Assembly (NCBI GenBank): GCA_965226645.1
Contig: CBDDDL010000004.1
Span: forward strand, 124,001 to 188,000
Direction: 5' to 3'
DNA from: Poriferisodalis sp965226645
GTDB lineage: Bacteria; Actinomycetota; Acidimicrobiia; Acidimicrobiales; Poriferisodalaceae
DNA length: 64,000 nt
Below are positions 53,757 through 62,567 of the stretch, piece after piece. The stretch's first letter is position 1; each line of letters begins with the position of its first letter. The translations under genes and the position numbers were made by a program. The notes beneath the pieces were generated by a model. It saw only the letters and a program-made list of their open reading frames with translations, did no database searches and had not been told where the DNA came from.

Positions 53757-54953
53757 TCAGTCAGCGGCGGCCAGGGCGGCCTTGTCCGGCTGGGCAGCGT
53801 CGGTGTTCTCGCCGGTCCTCGCGCCCGATCTCTCGCCTGCCACAGCATCGAGTTCGGCTACGCCAGCCTTGATGCGCGGGATCAGCTCGCGGCCGAAGTC
53901 GACGGCGTCGTTGAACGGGTCGAAACCGCGGATCAGCACGTACGCCACGTCGCTCGGCCCCCCGCCGGCGGGAATCCCGAGTCGGTAGTAACGCAGGATC
54001 GAGTCGGCCACCTGTTCGGGTGTGCCGACCAGACACGAGGTGTTGCCCGGAGCTCCGGTCGCCTCAGCGATCTTGAGCCACAGGCGCTCGTCATGGGTGT
54101 CGGCGGCCGCAGCGTGGGCCAGCATCCGCTCGCCACCGCGGTCGTAGGGCTTGCCTCGGTGACTGCCCGCAACGGTCAGCTTGTCCGTGCCGGCGGCTTC
54201 GATGCCCCCGAGGATGCGGTGCGCACGGTCCCACGCTTCGCCTTCAGTGGCACCCAGGATGGGCCGCACGCTGATCGAGAACTGAGGCTTGTGTCCGTAT
54301 ACGGCAGCTCTGGCGCGGAAATCGTCGAACCGCTCTGCCGTGGCAGCCCTCGGCTCGGCGTACACGGCGTAGACGTCACAGCGGCGGGCACCCATCTCGA
54401 GCGCCTCGACGGAAGATCCGCCGAAGAACACAGGAGGCGACGGCTGCTGCAGCGGCCTGACATCGGGGCGCACGTCACTGAAGCGGTAGTAGGCGCCCTC
54501 GTAGTCGAACGGCTCAGGCGACGTCCACGTCAGGCGCATCACCTCGAGGTACTCGTCGGCTCGGGCATAGCGATCGGCCTTCGGCAGGTAGTCGCCGTCG
54601 CGCTGATTGTCTCGGTCGCTCGCCCCGGCGATGACGTGCAGCGCGAAGCGCCCACCGCTCAGCTGGTCGAACGTCGCTGCTTTGCGGGCTGCCAGCGTGG
54701 GGGCTACGAAACCCGGCCGGTGTGCGATGAGGTAGCCGAGACGCTCGGTGACAGCAGCCGCGTGGGTTGCGACGGACCAGCCGTCGGCCGAGGTTGAGGT
54801 GTAGCCCACCAGCACCAGGTCGAAGCCGGCGGCGTCATGCGCCCGGCTGAATTCCTCGAGGTACTGGCGTGACAGCCCTCCCTCGATGATGTGCACCGTC
54901 GAATCGTCTTTCGGCGGCGACACTCCGATCATCCCGATCACCGACAACGGCAT
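53757..54953 (-). CDS. LLM-class flavin-dependent monooxygenase (SsuD-like)
   Basis: The 398-residue TIM-barrel enzyme has HDAAGFDLVLVGYTSTSADG, LGYLIAHRPGFVAPTLAARK, FDQLSGGRFALHVIAGASDR and VFFGGSSVEALEMG. These are the alkanesulfonate monooxygenase/FMNH2-dependent branch, which uses O2 and reduced flavin. The QRDGDYLPKADRYARADEYL segment is typical of that group. The last 40 residues are low in complexity (GERSGARTGENTDAAQ). ATG 54953 (MPLSVIGMIGV) is used; ATG 54995 (MATAKGSQD) is a possible longer start. It is divergent from another LLM gene at 55048. Confidence 0.85.
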   Translation of the reverse strand: MPLSVIGMIGVSPPKDDSTVHIIEGGLSRQYLEEFSRAHDAAGFDLVLVGYTSTSADGWSVATHAAAVTERLGYLIAHRPGFVAPTLAARKAATFDQLSGGRFALHVIAGASDRDNQRDGDYLPKADRYARADEYLEVMRLTWTSPEPFDYEGAYYRFSDVRPDVRPLQQPSPPVFFGGSSVEALEMGARRCDVYAVYAEPRAATAERFDDFRARAAVYGHKPQFSISVRPILGATEGEAWDRAHRILGGIEAAGTDKLTVAGSHRGKPYDRGGERMLAHAAAADTHDERLWLKIAEATGAPGNTSCLVGTPEQVADSILRYYRLGIPAGGGPSDVAYVLIRGFDPFNDAVDFGRELIPRIKAGVAELDAVAGERSGARTGENTDAAQPDKAALAAAD

Positions 54954-55047
54954 GCCACCAAGGTACGCGTCCTGCGAACCCTTCGCCGTGGCCATGTGCG
55001 ACTGCGTTGAGATCGCACCATGAGAGAAGGTATGGCATCGTGAGCCG

Positions 55048-55935
55048 ATGAGATTCGGAGCTGTCCTGCCGACCTGCGAGATCGGTGTCGACCCGGTTGC
55101 CATTCGAGATTGGGCACAGGCCGCCGAGTCGCTCGGCTACTCACACATCGTCGCCTACGACCACGTGCTGGGTGCCGAGCATTCCGGACGCGAACCGGCG
55201 TTCTGGGGCCCATATAGCGAGCGGGACGACTTTCATGAGCCCTTCGTGCTCTTCGGTTACCTCGCCGGAGTGACGAGCACCATCGAGTTCGAAACCGGCA
55301 TCATCGTGTTGCCGCAGCGTCAGGCCGCTCTGGTGGCCAAGCAAGCTGCGCAGGTCGATCTCTTGTCGGGAGGCCGGTTCCGACTCGGCGTCGGCTCGGG
55401 CTGGAATTACGTCGAGTACGAGTCGCTCGGCGCCGACTGGGCACGGCGGGGTGCAGTGCTCGACGACCAGATCGCTGTCATCCGGTCACTGTGGGACAAC
55501 GATGTCCTCGACTACACCGGCGAGTTTCATCGCATTGATCGGGCCGGCATCCGTCCTCGCCCGCAACGCCGCATCCCGATCTGGTTCGGCGGGTACAAGC
55601 CGACAGCCTTGCGCCGTGCCGCCCGCCTCGGTGACGGCTTCACGTTCGGTGACAGCGGTCCCGAGACCGTCGCCCTCGCCGAGACGCTGCGAGCAATGCT
55701 GCGCGACGTCGGGCGAGATCCCACTGACTTCGCGCTCGAAGCCGAGGCCAACTACGGCATCGGCCTCGACGCGTGCGCTGCTCGGGTCGCAGAGGCTCGC
55801 GACGCCGGCTTCAGCCACTTCGCGGTCAACTGTCAGAGCACGACCTGCGGGTGGTCAGGCAGCCCCGCCGCGGATCTCGGCAGTCCTGCAGAACACATCG
55901 CGGCTCTCGAGGCGTTCATCGGTTCGGTTGGCTGA
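55048..55935 (+). CDS. LLM-class F420-dependent oxidoreductase
   Basis: The 295-residue luciferase-like protein has FGAVLPTCEIGVDPVAIRDW and AAESLGYSHIVAYDHVLGA. ETGIIVLPQRQAALVAKQAA and LLSGGRFRLGVGSGWNYVEY follow, then IPIWFGGYKPTALRRAARLG. These are features of F420-dependent dehydrogenases. It is clearly more distant from the divergent SsuD-like gene than from the other F420-type genes. The region between the two starts (54954-55047) should hold both promoters. Confidence 0.87.
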   Translation: MRFGAVLPTCEIGVDPVAIRDWAQAAESLGYSHIVAYDHVLGAEHSGREPAFWGPYSERDDFHEPFVLFGYLAGVTSTIEFETGIIVLPQRQAALVAKQAAQVDLLSGGRFRLGVGSGWNYVEYESLGADWARRGAVLDDQIAVIRSLWDNDVLDYTGEFHRIDRAGIRPRPQRRIPIWFGGYKPTALRRAARLGDGFTFGDSGPETVALAETLRAMLRDVGRDPTDFALEAEANYGIGLDACAARVAEARDAGFSHFAVNCQSTTCGWSGSPAADLGSPAEHIAALEAFIGSVG

Positions 55936-55961
55936 GCCGGGCGCAATCTGTGACACCAAGA

Positions 55962-56384
55962 TCACGCGAAGGTGACGCAGGTGTCCGCAGTTGTTTGGAG
56001 CACGGATTCCTGGCCGAACCGGTGTTTGTAGTCCTCGGCTACCGCGGCGATCGAATCGGCCGCCTCGTCGCCAGGCGGAGCGAGAATCACGAGCAGTTTC
56101 GAGCGTTCCCGCGCAATGGTTCCGTCGGCGCCGCGCCACTGGCCGGCTGCGTCGAGAACGGTCAGGCCGTCGGGAAAACGGGGTGTGACCGCCGTGGCCA
56201 GGAAATCGGTCCATGCTTCGTCGCTGACCACGTCGTCGCTCGGCCCGCTTCGGCCGAAGTACAGCTCGTATTGCACGAACGGTTCACTGTCGTTTTAGCA
56301 CGCCGGAGTGCCGCCACCGCATGCCGCCAAAGCCGTGGTCATGGCGAGGACGAGCGCTGCGGGGCCTGATCGTGTTGGGATCAC
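55962..56384 (-). pseudogene. DUF3574 lipoprotein gene with an in-frame TAA
   Basis: Read from GTG 56384 the frame gives a lipoprotein signal (AALVLAMTTALAACGGG) with a lipobox Cys, then TPAC, a TAA codon (56297-56295), and then NDSEPFVQYELYFGRS and a complete DUF3574 domain: FLATAVTPRFPDGLTVLDAA, GQWRGADG, KLLVILAPP and DYKHRFGQESVLQT. DUF3574 proteins are normally secreted lipoproteins with exactly this order. The stop separates the signal from the domain without a frame change, so one substitution explains it. The downstream part could still be made as a 104-residue cytosolic protein from 56276. Whether the stop is real or a base error cannot be told here. Confidence 0.7.
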
Positions 56385-56512
56385 GCCGCCAACGTACGCA
56401 ATGAGCACAACCGCAGCTACCCGGCATCCAAGGGGCGTGGCACCTACGATCTAGCTCGTGTGTGGGCCGCAGCCAATGCGCAAGCCGGTACCGGACGGGG
56501 AGCTGAGACGCC

Positions 56513-57733
56513 ATGGTTGTACGACCACCAGTCACCGACTGGGCGACCGATTTCGACCATCTGAGCGATGAGTGGGCCGAGCACAGCCCCGAGATCCTCG
56601 CCGACCTGCGTGAGCGGTGCCCGGTCGCTCACACCGAGCGGTTCTTCGGGGCGTATCTCGTCACCCGACACATCGACATTGACGCCGTCGCCCGCGACAC
56701 GGAGACGTTCTCGAACCGGATCACGATCATCAACGACAACCATCCCGACAACGTGGGCATCGAACTGCCACCGATCACGCTCGATCCGCCACAGCACGGA
56801 CCGGTTCGTCGAGCCCTGCTGCCGTCATTCAGCCCGAAGGCCACCGAAGCCCTCGCACCGACGGTGGCAGTGATCGCCGAGCGACTTCTCGACGACTTGG
56901 CTGGCCAAGAAACTGTCGACGGTGCGCTCGACTATGCACAGCTGCTGCCCGTCGAGGTGATGGGTCACCTCTTCGGCGTGCCGCCCGAGATCGGCCCCTC
57001 GTTCCGGCGCTGGACGGACGGCATTCTCAAAGACGGCTTGAGCGACCTCGACATTGCGCGAACTGCGGCGCGCGAGACCCAAGAGTTCTTCGCTTCGCAG
57101 TTGCGAGCACGCCGCGACGCAGGCGAAGAGGCCCCCGACGACCTGATCACGACGGTGCTGAACGCCAAGGCCGAAGAGCCGGACGGCACCATCCGTCCGT
57201 TCAGCGAGCGGGAGCGCATCGGGGCGCTGTTCACGCTGATGCTCGGCGGGATCGACACCACGTGGTCGTCGCTGGGCACCATGCTGCTGCACCTCGGCAC
57301 GCACCCCTCCGATCGCGATCGGCTGGTTGACGAGCCCGCCCTGATTCCGTCAGCCGTAGAGGAATTCCTCCGTTTCTACAGCCCGGTCACGATTGCGCGC
57401 TACATCAGCGAAGACGCCGAGGTTGGCGGCTGTCCCGTGTCGGGGGGCCATCGGATGCTGTTGGCCTACCCATCGGCGAATCGCGATCCCGATTACTTCG
57501 AGCGTCCTGACGAGCTGATCCTCGACCGCGAGAACAACCGTCATATGGCTTTCGGCGTCGGCGTGCATCGCTGCATGGGTTCGAACCTGGCTCGCATGGA
57601 GCTGCACGTGGGACTGAGCACCTGGCTGAAGCGGTACCCCCGATTCGAGCTCGACGTGGATCTCGAGGACATCACGTGGTCGGTTGGACCGGTGCGTGGC
57701 CCCCGCAGCGTCCCGCTTCGCATCTTGAACTAG
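56513..57733 (+). CDS. Cytochrome P450
   Basis: The 406-residue bacterial P450 has the I-helix oxygen-binding motif MLGGIDTTWSS near residue 245 and the ExxR-type EEFLRFYSP helix. The heme ligand lies in FGVGVHRCMGSNLARME (C354). The N-terminal TDFDHLSDEWAEHSPEILAD is typical of class I enzymes that need ferredoxin and reductase partners, none of which is encoded here. The substrate is not predictable. RILN ends the protein, after which a 13-bp periodic sequence starts. Confidence 0.92.
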   Translation: MVVRPPVTDWATDFDHLSDEWAEHSPEILADLRERCPVAHTERFFGAYLVTRHIDIDAVARDTETFSNRITIINDNHPDNVGIELPPITLDPPQHGPVRRALLPSFSPKATEALAPTVAVIAERLLDDLAGQETVDGALDYAQLLPVEVMGHLFGVPPEIGPSFRRWTDGILKDGLSDLDIARTAARETQEFFASQLRARRDAGEEAPDDLITTVLNAKAEEPDGTIRPFSERERIGALFTLMLGGIDTTWSSLGTMLLHLGTHPSDRDRLVDEPALIPSAVEEFLRFYSPVTIARYISEDAEVGGCPVSGGHRMLLAYPSANRDPDYFERPDELILDRENNRHMAFGVGVHRCMGSNLARMELHVGLSTWLKRYPRFELDVDLEDITWSVGPVRGPRSVPLRILN

Positions 57734-57797
57734 CGACCTGAGCGGACGAGCTGCTTTAGCGACCTGAATTGGCGACCTGAAAGGGCAACCCGAACGG
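57733..57797 (+). repeat. Degenerate 13-bp tandem array
   Basis: Five units of 13 bp start at 57733, 57746, 57759, 57772 and 57785. Three begin GCGACCTGA; the others are diverged (ACGAGCTGC, GCAACCCGA). It occupies the start of the 183-bp gap between the P450 and the amidohydrolase gene. The rest of the gap shows no feature I can name. Confidence 0.7.
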
Positions 57798-57916
57798 GCG
57801 CTCGGTCGCCCACAAGACGACTACTGCCATCTTGGCCCGGACCGGTGTGACCCCTCGCAAGTAAGTTCGGAACTGCGCTTCGTCGCGTGTCGGACTCTTG
57901 AGATCGGTAGTGAGTC

Positions 57917-59578
57917 ATGGAACACATCACCGTGTACCCAGCGGCCCGCATCCACACCATGGACCCGGGCCGGCCCCATGGCAGTGCAGTTGCCGTCGCA
58001 GACGGACGCATCGTGTCGGTCGGCTCGATGGAATCGATGCAGCCGTGGCTGCGGCGCTATCGGTTCGATGTCGACGACCGCTACGCCGGCAAGGTGATCC
58101 TTCCGGGCTTCATCGACCCGCACACCCACCTGCGGCTGAGTGGCACATACATGGGCCTGCACTACGTCGGCCCCATCGATTCCGCCTCGCCAACGGGGTT
58201 GCGCAAGGGATTGCCGAGCCGTGACGCCGTGCTGCACCAACTCCGGGCACTGGTCGCCGAGCACGCCGACCCCAGCGAGCCGCTCACGGCATGGGGCTAC
58301 GACCCCGCCAGCCAGGAGGGCCATCTCGACCGCGACATGCTCGATGCCATCAGCGACACCGTACCGATGTGGATCTGCGCGTACGCGCCGCACATCGTCT
58401 ACGTGAACTCCCCGATGCTCGAGCTGATCGGTGTCGATGACGACAGCATCGGACACGGTCTGGGCCGCTATCCCGACGGTCGGCTGAATGGCTGGTTCGT
58501 GGAGACCGAGGCGACGGCGCGGGCGACACGCCCGGTGGCCGCCTCGGTGTACGGACCGGGAACTGGCCGTGCGGCCATCGACCGCATGGGTGCGGTTGCC
58601 AAAGCAGCCGGCATTACGACGACAGCGGACCTGCTGTGGGGCATGGCCGACGGATTCGAGCCCGAGTGGGACGACCATGCAGCGGCCATCTGCGAAGGCA
58701 CTTTCCCGCTGCGCATCTACATGATTCCCTTCGAGCCGAAGCTGGTGCGCACCTACGGCAGCGACATGCTCGACTTCTTGGCCTCGAAGCGAGCCCAAGG
58801 TGACGACCGTCTGAACACCCACGGCGTCAAGTACGTGAACGACGGCTCCTATCCGTCGATGACCTTGGTGATGAACGCGCCCGGCTACCTCGACGAAGAC
58901 ACGGCTTACACCGGCGAAGTGCCGTGGGAGGACATGGTCGAGCGGATGCGGCCGTTTTGGCAGGCAGGAGTGCAGATCCACTCCCACGCCAACGGCGATC
59001 GCACGGTCGACATGACGCTGGACACGCTCGCTGCGCTGCAGGCCGAGCACCCTCGATTCGATCATCGCTTCACGATTGAGCACTACTGCATCTCGACACC
59101 GGCGCAGGCGAAGCGCCTCGCAGCGCTCGGCGGGCTGGCAAGCGTGAACGTCTACTTCGTGCACTTCCGGGCGCAACTGCATTCGGATCACGGGTTCGGC
59201 CCCGACCGCAGCGAGGCCACAGCCCGGCTGGGCTCTCTGGTGCGCGCAGGCGCCACGTTCGCGCTCCACAGCGACTTCAATCTGGTGGTCACACCCTTGT
59301 CGCCGCTGCTGGCTGCGTGGTGTGCGGTCAATCGCGTGGCCGCCGACGGCGAAACCGTGATGGCGCCGGGGGAGCGGATCTCAGTGGACCAGGCGCTGCG
59401 CGCGATCACCATCGATGCCGCCCATGTGCTGGCGCGCGACGACCGGCTGGGCTCGATCGAGGCCGGCAAACTGGCCGACTTCACCGTGCTCGACGATGAT
59501 CCCTACGAAGTCGATCCGATGGCGCTGCGCGACATCACCGTGCACGACACGGTGCTCGGAGGCGAACCGACGTCGTGA
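57917..59578 (+). CDS. YtcJ-like amidohydrolase
   Basis: The 553-residue metal-dependent hydrolase has the metal pair in GFIDPHTHLRLSG near residue 65, AGVQIHSHANGDRTVD, HRFTIEHYCISTP and ALHSDFNLVVTPLSPLLA. VDQALRAITIDAAHVLARDD with KLADFTVLDDDPYEVDP follow at the C-terminus. Length and order match the YtcJ/N-substituted formamide deformylase group. The family hydrolyses amides and formamides of diverse small molecules. Its stop overlaps the start of the SDR by four bases. Confidence 0.87.
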   Translation: MEHITVYPAARIHTMDPGRPHGSAVAVADGRIVSVGSMESMQPWLRRYRFDVDDRYAGKVILPGFIDPHTHLRLSGTYMGLHYVGPIDSASPTGLRKGLPSRDAVLHQLRALVAEHADPSEPLTAWGYDPASQEGHLDRDMLDAISDTVPMWICAYAPHIVYVNSPMLELIGVDDDSIGHGLGRYPDGRLNGWFVETEATARATRPVAASVYGPGTGRAAIDRMGAVAKAAGITTTADLLWGMADGFEPEWDDHAAAICEGTFPLRIYMIPFEPKLVRTYGSDMLDFLASKRAQGDDRLNTHGVKYVNDGSYPSMTLVMNAPGYLDEDTAYTGEVPWEDMVERMRPFWQAGVQIHSHANGDRTVDMTLDTLAALQAEHPRFDHRFTIEHYCISTPAQAKRLAALGGLASVNVYFVHFRAQLHSDHGFGPDRSEATARLGSLVRAGATFALHSDFNLVVTPLSPLLAAWCAVNRVAADGETVMAPGERISVDQALRAITIDAAHVLARDDRLGSIEAGKLADFTVLDDDPYEVDPMALRDITVHDTVLGGEPTS

Positions 59579-60429
59579 AACGATTCTGGCGGCGATTCGG
59601 GCTCGTCGACAGTTCGGTGTCCAGTTATTGGGGATCGTTCCGGCGGGACCGTTCGCTGCCAAGCCGTTATGGGAAATGGGCCGTGGTGGCCGGCGCCTCG
59701 GAGGGGCTCGGCGCTGCGTTCGCCACCCAGCTCGCCGCACGGGGCATGGGTCTGGTGCTGGTGGCACGCCGTGGTCGACTTCTGGCCGAACTCAAAGAAC
59801 AGCTCATCGCCGAGCACGGCGTCGAAGTTCGCTGCATTGTCCTGGATCTGGCCGATCCAGCGTTCGCCACCGAACTCGCAGGAAGCGTCGCTGGGCTGGA
59901 CCTCGGGATCGTCGTCTACAACGCGGCGTTCACACCGGTGGGACCGTTCCTGGAAGCCCCCGACGAGGAGATCGAACAGGCGGTGGACGTCAACGTGCGC
60001 GGGCCGCTGCTGGCACTCCGGGCGCTGGTACCGCCGATGTGCGACAGAGGCAGGGGAGCGGTGGTGTTGATGTCGTCGCTGGCCGGCCTGCAGGGGACGC
60101 CCTATATCTCGGTCTATGCGGCCAGCAAGGCGTTCAACCTCATCCTCGCCGAGGGGCTCTGGTACGAGCTGCGATCGCACGGCATCGACGTTGTCGCCTG
60201 CTGCGCCGGCGCGATGCGCACTCCGGGCTATGTGAAATCGTTCGACCGCGACGTGCCCGGCATGCTGGCTCCCGATGAGGCTGCGCGCCGAACCCTCGAC
60301 GGTCTCGGCCGAGGGCCGCGGCTGGTGCCGGGCATGGTCAACCAGATGACGGCCCACCTCATGGGGCGCCTCCTGCCTCGGCGGGCAGCGGTTCGGCTCA
60401 TCGGCAGGAACACGAAACACCTGACGTGA
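59575..60429 (+). CDS. Short-chain dehydrogenase/reductase
   Basis: The 284-residue SDR has about 38 extra N-terminal residues (FWRRFGLVDSSVSSYWGSFR), then KWAVVAGASEGLGAAFATQL as cofactor loop, VYNAAFTPVGPFLEAPDE, MSSLAGLQGTPYISVYAASK with the Ser-Tyr-Lys triad, and CCAGAMRTPGYVKSF. It resembles the 17-beta-hydroxysteroid/very-long-chain 3-oxoacyl reductase branch. GTG 59575 overlaps the amidohydrolase stop (GTGA). A sterol-reductase-like gene follows 10 bp later, which would suit a steroid or isoprenoid substrate. Confidence 0.87.
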   Translation: MKRFWRRFGLVDSSVSSYWGSFRRDRSLPSRYGKWAVVAGASEGLGAAFATQLAARGMGLVLVARRGRLLAELKEQLIAEHGVEVRCIVLDLADPAFATELAGSVAGLDLGIVVYNAAFTPVGPFLEAPDEEIEQAVDVNVRGPLLALRALVPPMCDRGRGAVVLMSSLAGLQGTPYISVYAASKAFNLILAEGLWYELRSHGIDVVACCAGAMRTPGYVKSFDRDVPGMLAPDEAARRTLDGLGRGPRLVPGMVNQMTAHLMGRLLPRRAAVRLIGRNTKHLT

Positions 60430-60439
60430 GACATCTGGC

Positions 60440-61237
60440 GTGAGCGACCTCGTGGCGGGCTTCTTCGCGCCCTGGGCCGTGTTCGCTGTCGTCGGTGGCG
60501 CGCACCTCGCGCTGCCCGCACGACGCGTCGTGGGATACGTGCGCGACGAGCACAGTGGTGAACTGCTGCGTTACCGCCTCAACGGCCTGCTGGTGCTGGT
60601 GGTCACGGTGGGGACGTGGTTCGCAGTGTGCGCTGGCGGCGTCATGCCGTGGGATTGGTTCTGGCAGCACCGCTGGCCTGCAGCGGTAGGTGCGCTGACG
60701 CTGGGTCTGCTCGGATCCGCCGCGGTGGCGCTGAGCGCACCGAGCCGGGGATCACACCTGCTCACAGAGCTCTATCTCGGACGCCGGATCAACCCGCAGA
60801 TGTTCGGCGGCCGCGCCGACGCGAAGATGTTCCTGTATCTGGCGGGAGCCACGCTGCTTGAGCTCAACCTGCTCTCGTTCGCCGCCCACCACGTCTCTGC
60901 CTCCGGGGACGATCCGTCGCCGGGGTCGTGCTGTACGTCGTGCTGTTCACCTGGTTCGTGTGCGACTACCTCGTCTTCGAACGCGTTCACCTCTACACCT
61001 ATGACTTCGTCGCGGAACGCGTCGGGTTCAAACTCGTGTGGGGCTGTCTGTGCTGGTACCCGTTCTTCTACGCGGTGGGCCTGTGGTCGGTGGCGAATCG
61101 CCCCAACCCGCACATGCCCGCATGGCTGTTGGTCCCTTCGACGGCCGTGTTCTTCGCCGGGTGGACACTGGCCCGGGGCGCCAACATGCAGAAGTTCAGC
61201 TTCAAGCAGGACCCTGAATGCGCATTCTTGGGCATGA
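60440..61237 (+). CDS. ERG4/ERG24-like sterol reductase, N-terminal half (frameshifted)
   Basis: The in-frame part runs to about 60925: LVAGFFAPWAVFAVVGGAH, YRLNGLLVLVVTVGTWFAV and LLTELYLGRRINPQMFGGRA, followed by MFLYLAGATLLELNLLSFAA. These helices match the N-terminal half of ERG4/ERG24 sterol C-14/C-24 reductases, including the YLGRRINP segment. After SASGDDPSP the frame shifts and the remaining stretch to 61237 is nonsense (CCTSCCSPGSCATTSSS). The rest of the protein continues in the next frame from 60928. The break is in the run GGGG at 60922-60925; one more G would restore the frame. Confidence 0.78.
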   Translation: MSDLVAGFFAPWAVFAVVGGAHLALPARRVVGYVRDEHSGELLRYRLNGLLVLVVTVGTWFAVCAGGVMPWDWFWQHRWPAAVGALTLGLLGSAAVALSAPSRGSHLLTELYLGRRINPQMFGGRADAKMFLYLAGATLLELNLLSFAAHHVSASGDDPSPGSCCTSCCSPGSCATTSSSNAFTSTPMTSSRNASGSNSCGAVCAGTRSSTRWACGRWRIAPTRTCPHGCWSLRRPCSSPGGHWPGAPTCRSSASSRTLNAHSWA

Positions 61238-61521
61238 TCCCCAAGGTGCTCTCCGACGGCGAGCGCCGTGTGCTGTGCAGCGGCTTCTGGGGAATGTCGC
61301 GGCATGTGAACTATCTGGGCGAGATCGGCATGGCGACCGGCTTGGCGCTTGCCCTTGGGTGGCCGCTCGCGCCCGGTCCTTGGCTGTATCCGCTCTACTA
61401 CGTGGCCCTGCTCGTCCCACGAGAGCGTGCCGACGACCGACGCTGCGCGCAGAAGTACGGCCGCCTCTGGGAGCAGTACCGCAACGAGGTGCCGTGGCGC
61501 ATCGTGCCCCGCATCTATTGA
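60928..61521 (+). CDS. ERG4/ERG24-like sterol reductase, C-terminal half (same gene as 60440)
   Basis: The 197-residue C-terminal part has VLFTWFVCDYLVFERVHLYT, FKLVWGCLCWYPFFYAVGLW, FSFKQDPECAFLG, SGFWGMSRHVNYLGEIGMAT and ERADDRRCAQKYGRLWEQY. The HVNYLGE and DDRRCAQKYGRLWEQY segments are the NADPH/active-site signature of the ERG4/ERG24 family. With the frameshift repaired, the product would be about 360 residues with eight or more helices. Members reduce sterol double bonds; in bacteria they are uncommon, and related prenyl-lipid substrates are possible. Confidence 0.8.
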   Translation: MLYVVLFTWFVCDYLVFERVHLYTYDFVAERVGFKLVWGCLCWYPFFYAVGLWSVANRPNPHMPAWLLVPSTAVFFAGWTLARGANMQKFSFKQDPECAFLGMIPKVLSDGERRVLCSGFWGMSRHVNYLGEIGMATGLALALGWPLAPGPWLYPLYYVALLVPRERADDRRCAQKYGRLWEQYRNEVPWRIVPRIY

Positions 61522-61532
61522 AGGATGTGGGT

Positions 61533-62558
61533 GTGAACGGTGCAGAACCCGTAGCCGCAGGCCGCCCGGGCGCCGGCGAATTCGACGCTGCGTGGCAGGC
61601 CGCCATCGGTTCGATCGCAGCAGCACGCCGGCAGAGCGACGATGCCCGTGGAGATGCCGTCGGCGTCACGGTGCTGACGGGATTTCTCGGCAGCGGCAAG
61701 ACCACGGTGCTTCGCCGACTGCTGGCCGAGCCCGCTGGTTTGCGAATCGCTGCGGTCGTAAACGACATCGGGCCCGTGAACGTCGATGCGATGGCAATCG
61801 ACGGCCTGCAAGTCGCGTCACGGACGCCCGGCCGGGTCGAACTCACCAATGGCTGTGCGTGCTGTGCCTTGGTGGACGATCTCGCCGAGGCTCTGGAAGG
61901 CCTCGCCAGCGCGGGAACCAGCGACGCCATCGTGGTGGAGGCAAGCGGGGTCGCCGACCCCGCCACGCTGGCAGCGGCCACCGAATCGGCAGCCGGCTGC
62001 GTTCTCGACGGAATCGTGGCGCTTGTGGACGCGCAGCAGCTGGCATCCCAACTGGAGGACCCCCGGCTCGCGCCCGCCATCCGACGCCAGATCGACGTAT
62101 CGCACTTGGTGGTGCTCTCCAAGGTCGATCAGGTGGACGACCAAGCGGTTCAGTCCCTGGCGCGCCGGATCGGCGAGATCGCGCCTGGCCGGATGGTCGT
62201 TCCCTCGGTTCACGGCCGCATCGACCCCCGGGTCCTGCTTGGCGCTGCACTGCGAGGCGCGACGTTTCGTGCCGATGCGGCTGAGCACCCCTTCGAGGTT
62301 GCGACTGCCGTCGTCAGCCCGGCGGGCCCATGGGAGGTGACCGCCGTCGCTCGCTGGTTCGAGTCCCCGCCCGAGACACTGGTGCGAGCGAAGGGGTGGT
62401 TCAGCACTCCCAACGGCAGCTGGCACGAGGTCCAGGCGGTGGGACGAAGCTGGCGTATCGAGCCTGCGGATGGGCCGTTCGACCCGGTGATCGTGCTGAT
62501 CGGCGATTCTTCGGTAGCCGTCGACCGAGCGGCGGCATCCCTGCGGCACCTCGGCTAG
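61533..62558 (+). CDS. CobW/COG0523-family GTPase (metallochaperone-like)
   Basis: The 341-residue G3E GTPase has Walker A VLTGFLGSGKTTV at about 50, the metal-binding CxCC in NGCACCALVDDLAEAL near 107, SDAIVVEASGVADP and VVLSKVDQVDD (base recognition). A C-terminal CobW_C domain with GWFSTPNGSWHEVQAVGRSW follows. The family delivers or handles metals such as Zn, Co or Fe for client enzymes. GTG 61533 starts 11 bp after the sterol reductase stop; the open frame extends 5' over that gene without homology. Confidence 0.87.
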   Translation: MNGAEPVAAGRPGAGEFDAAWQAAIGSIAAARRQSDDARGDAVGVTVLTGFLGSGKTTVLRRLLAEPAGLRIAAVVNDIGPVNVDAMAIDGLQVASRTPGRVELTNGCACCALVDDLAEALEGLASAGTSDAIVVEASGVADPATLAAATESAAGCVLDGIVALVDAQQLASQLEDPRLAPAIRRQIDVSHLVVLSKVDQVDDQAVQSLARRIGEIAPGRMVVPSVHGRIDPRVLLGAALRGATFRADAAEHPFEVATAVVSPAGPWEVTAVARWFESPPETLVRAKGWFSTPNGSWHEVQAVGRSWRIEPADGPFDPVIVLIGDSSVAVDRAAASLRHLG

Positions 62559-62567
62559 GCGGCCTGG

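Noticed and set aside
55962..56384. Recoding of TAA as an amino acid in the DUF3574 gene
   Set aside because: TAA is not used for selenocysteine or pyrrolysine, and other genes in the window end in TAA/TAG/TGA normally; mutation or base error is simpler.
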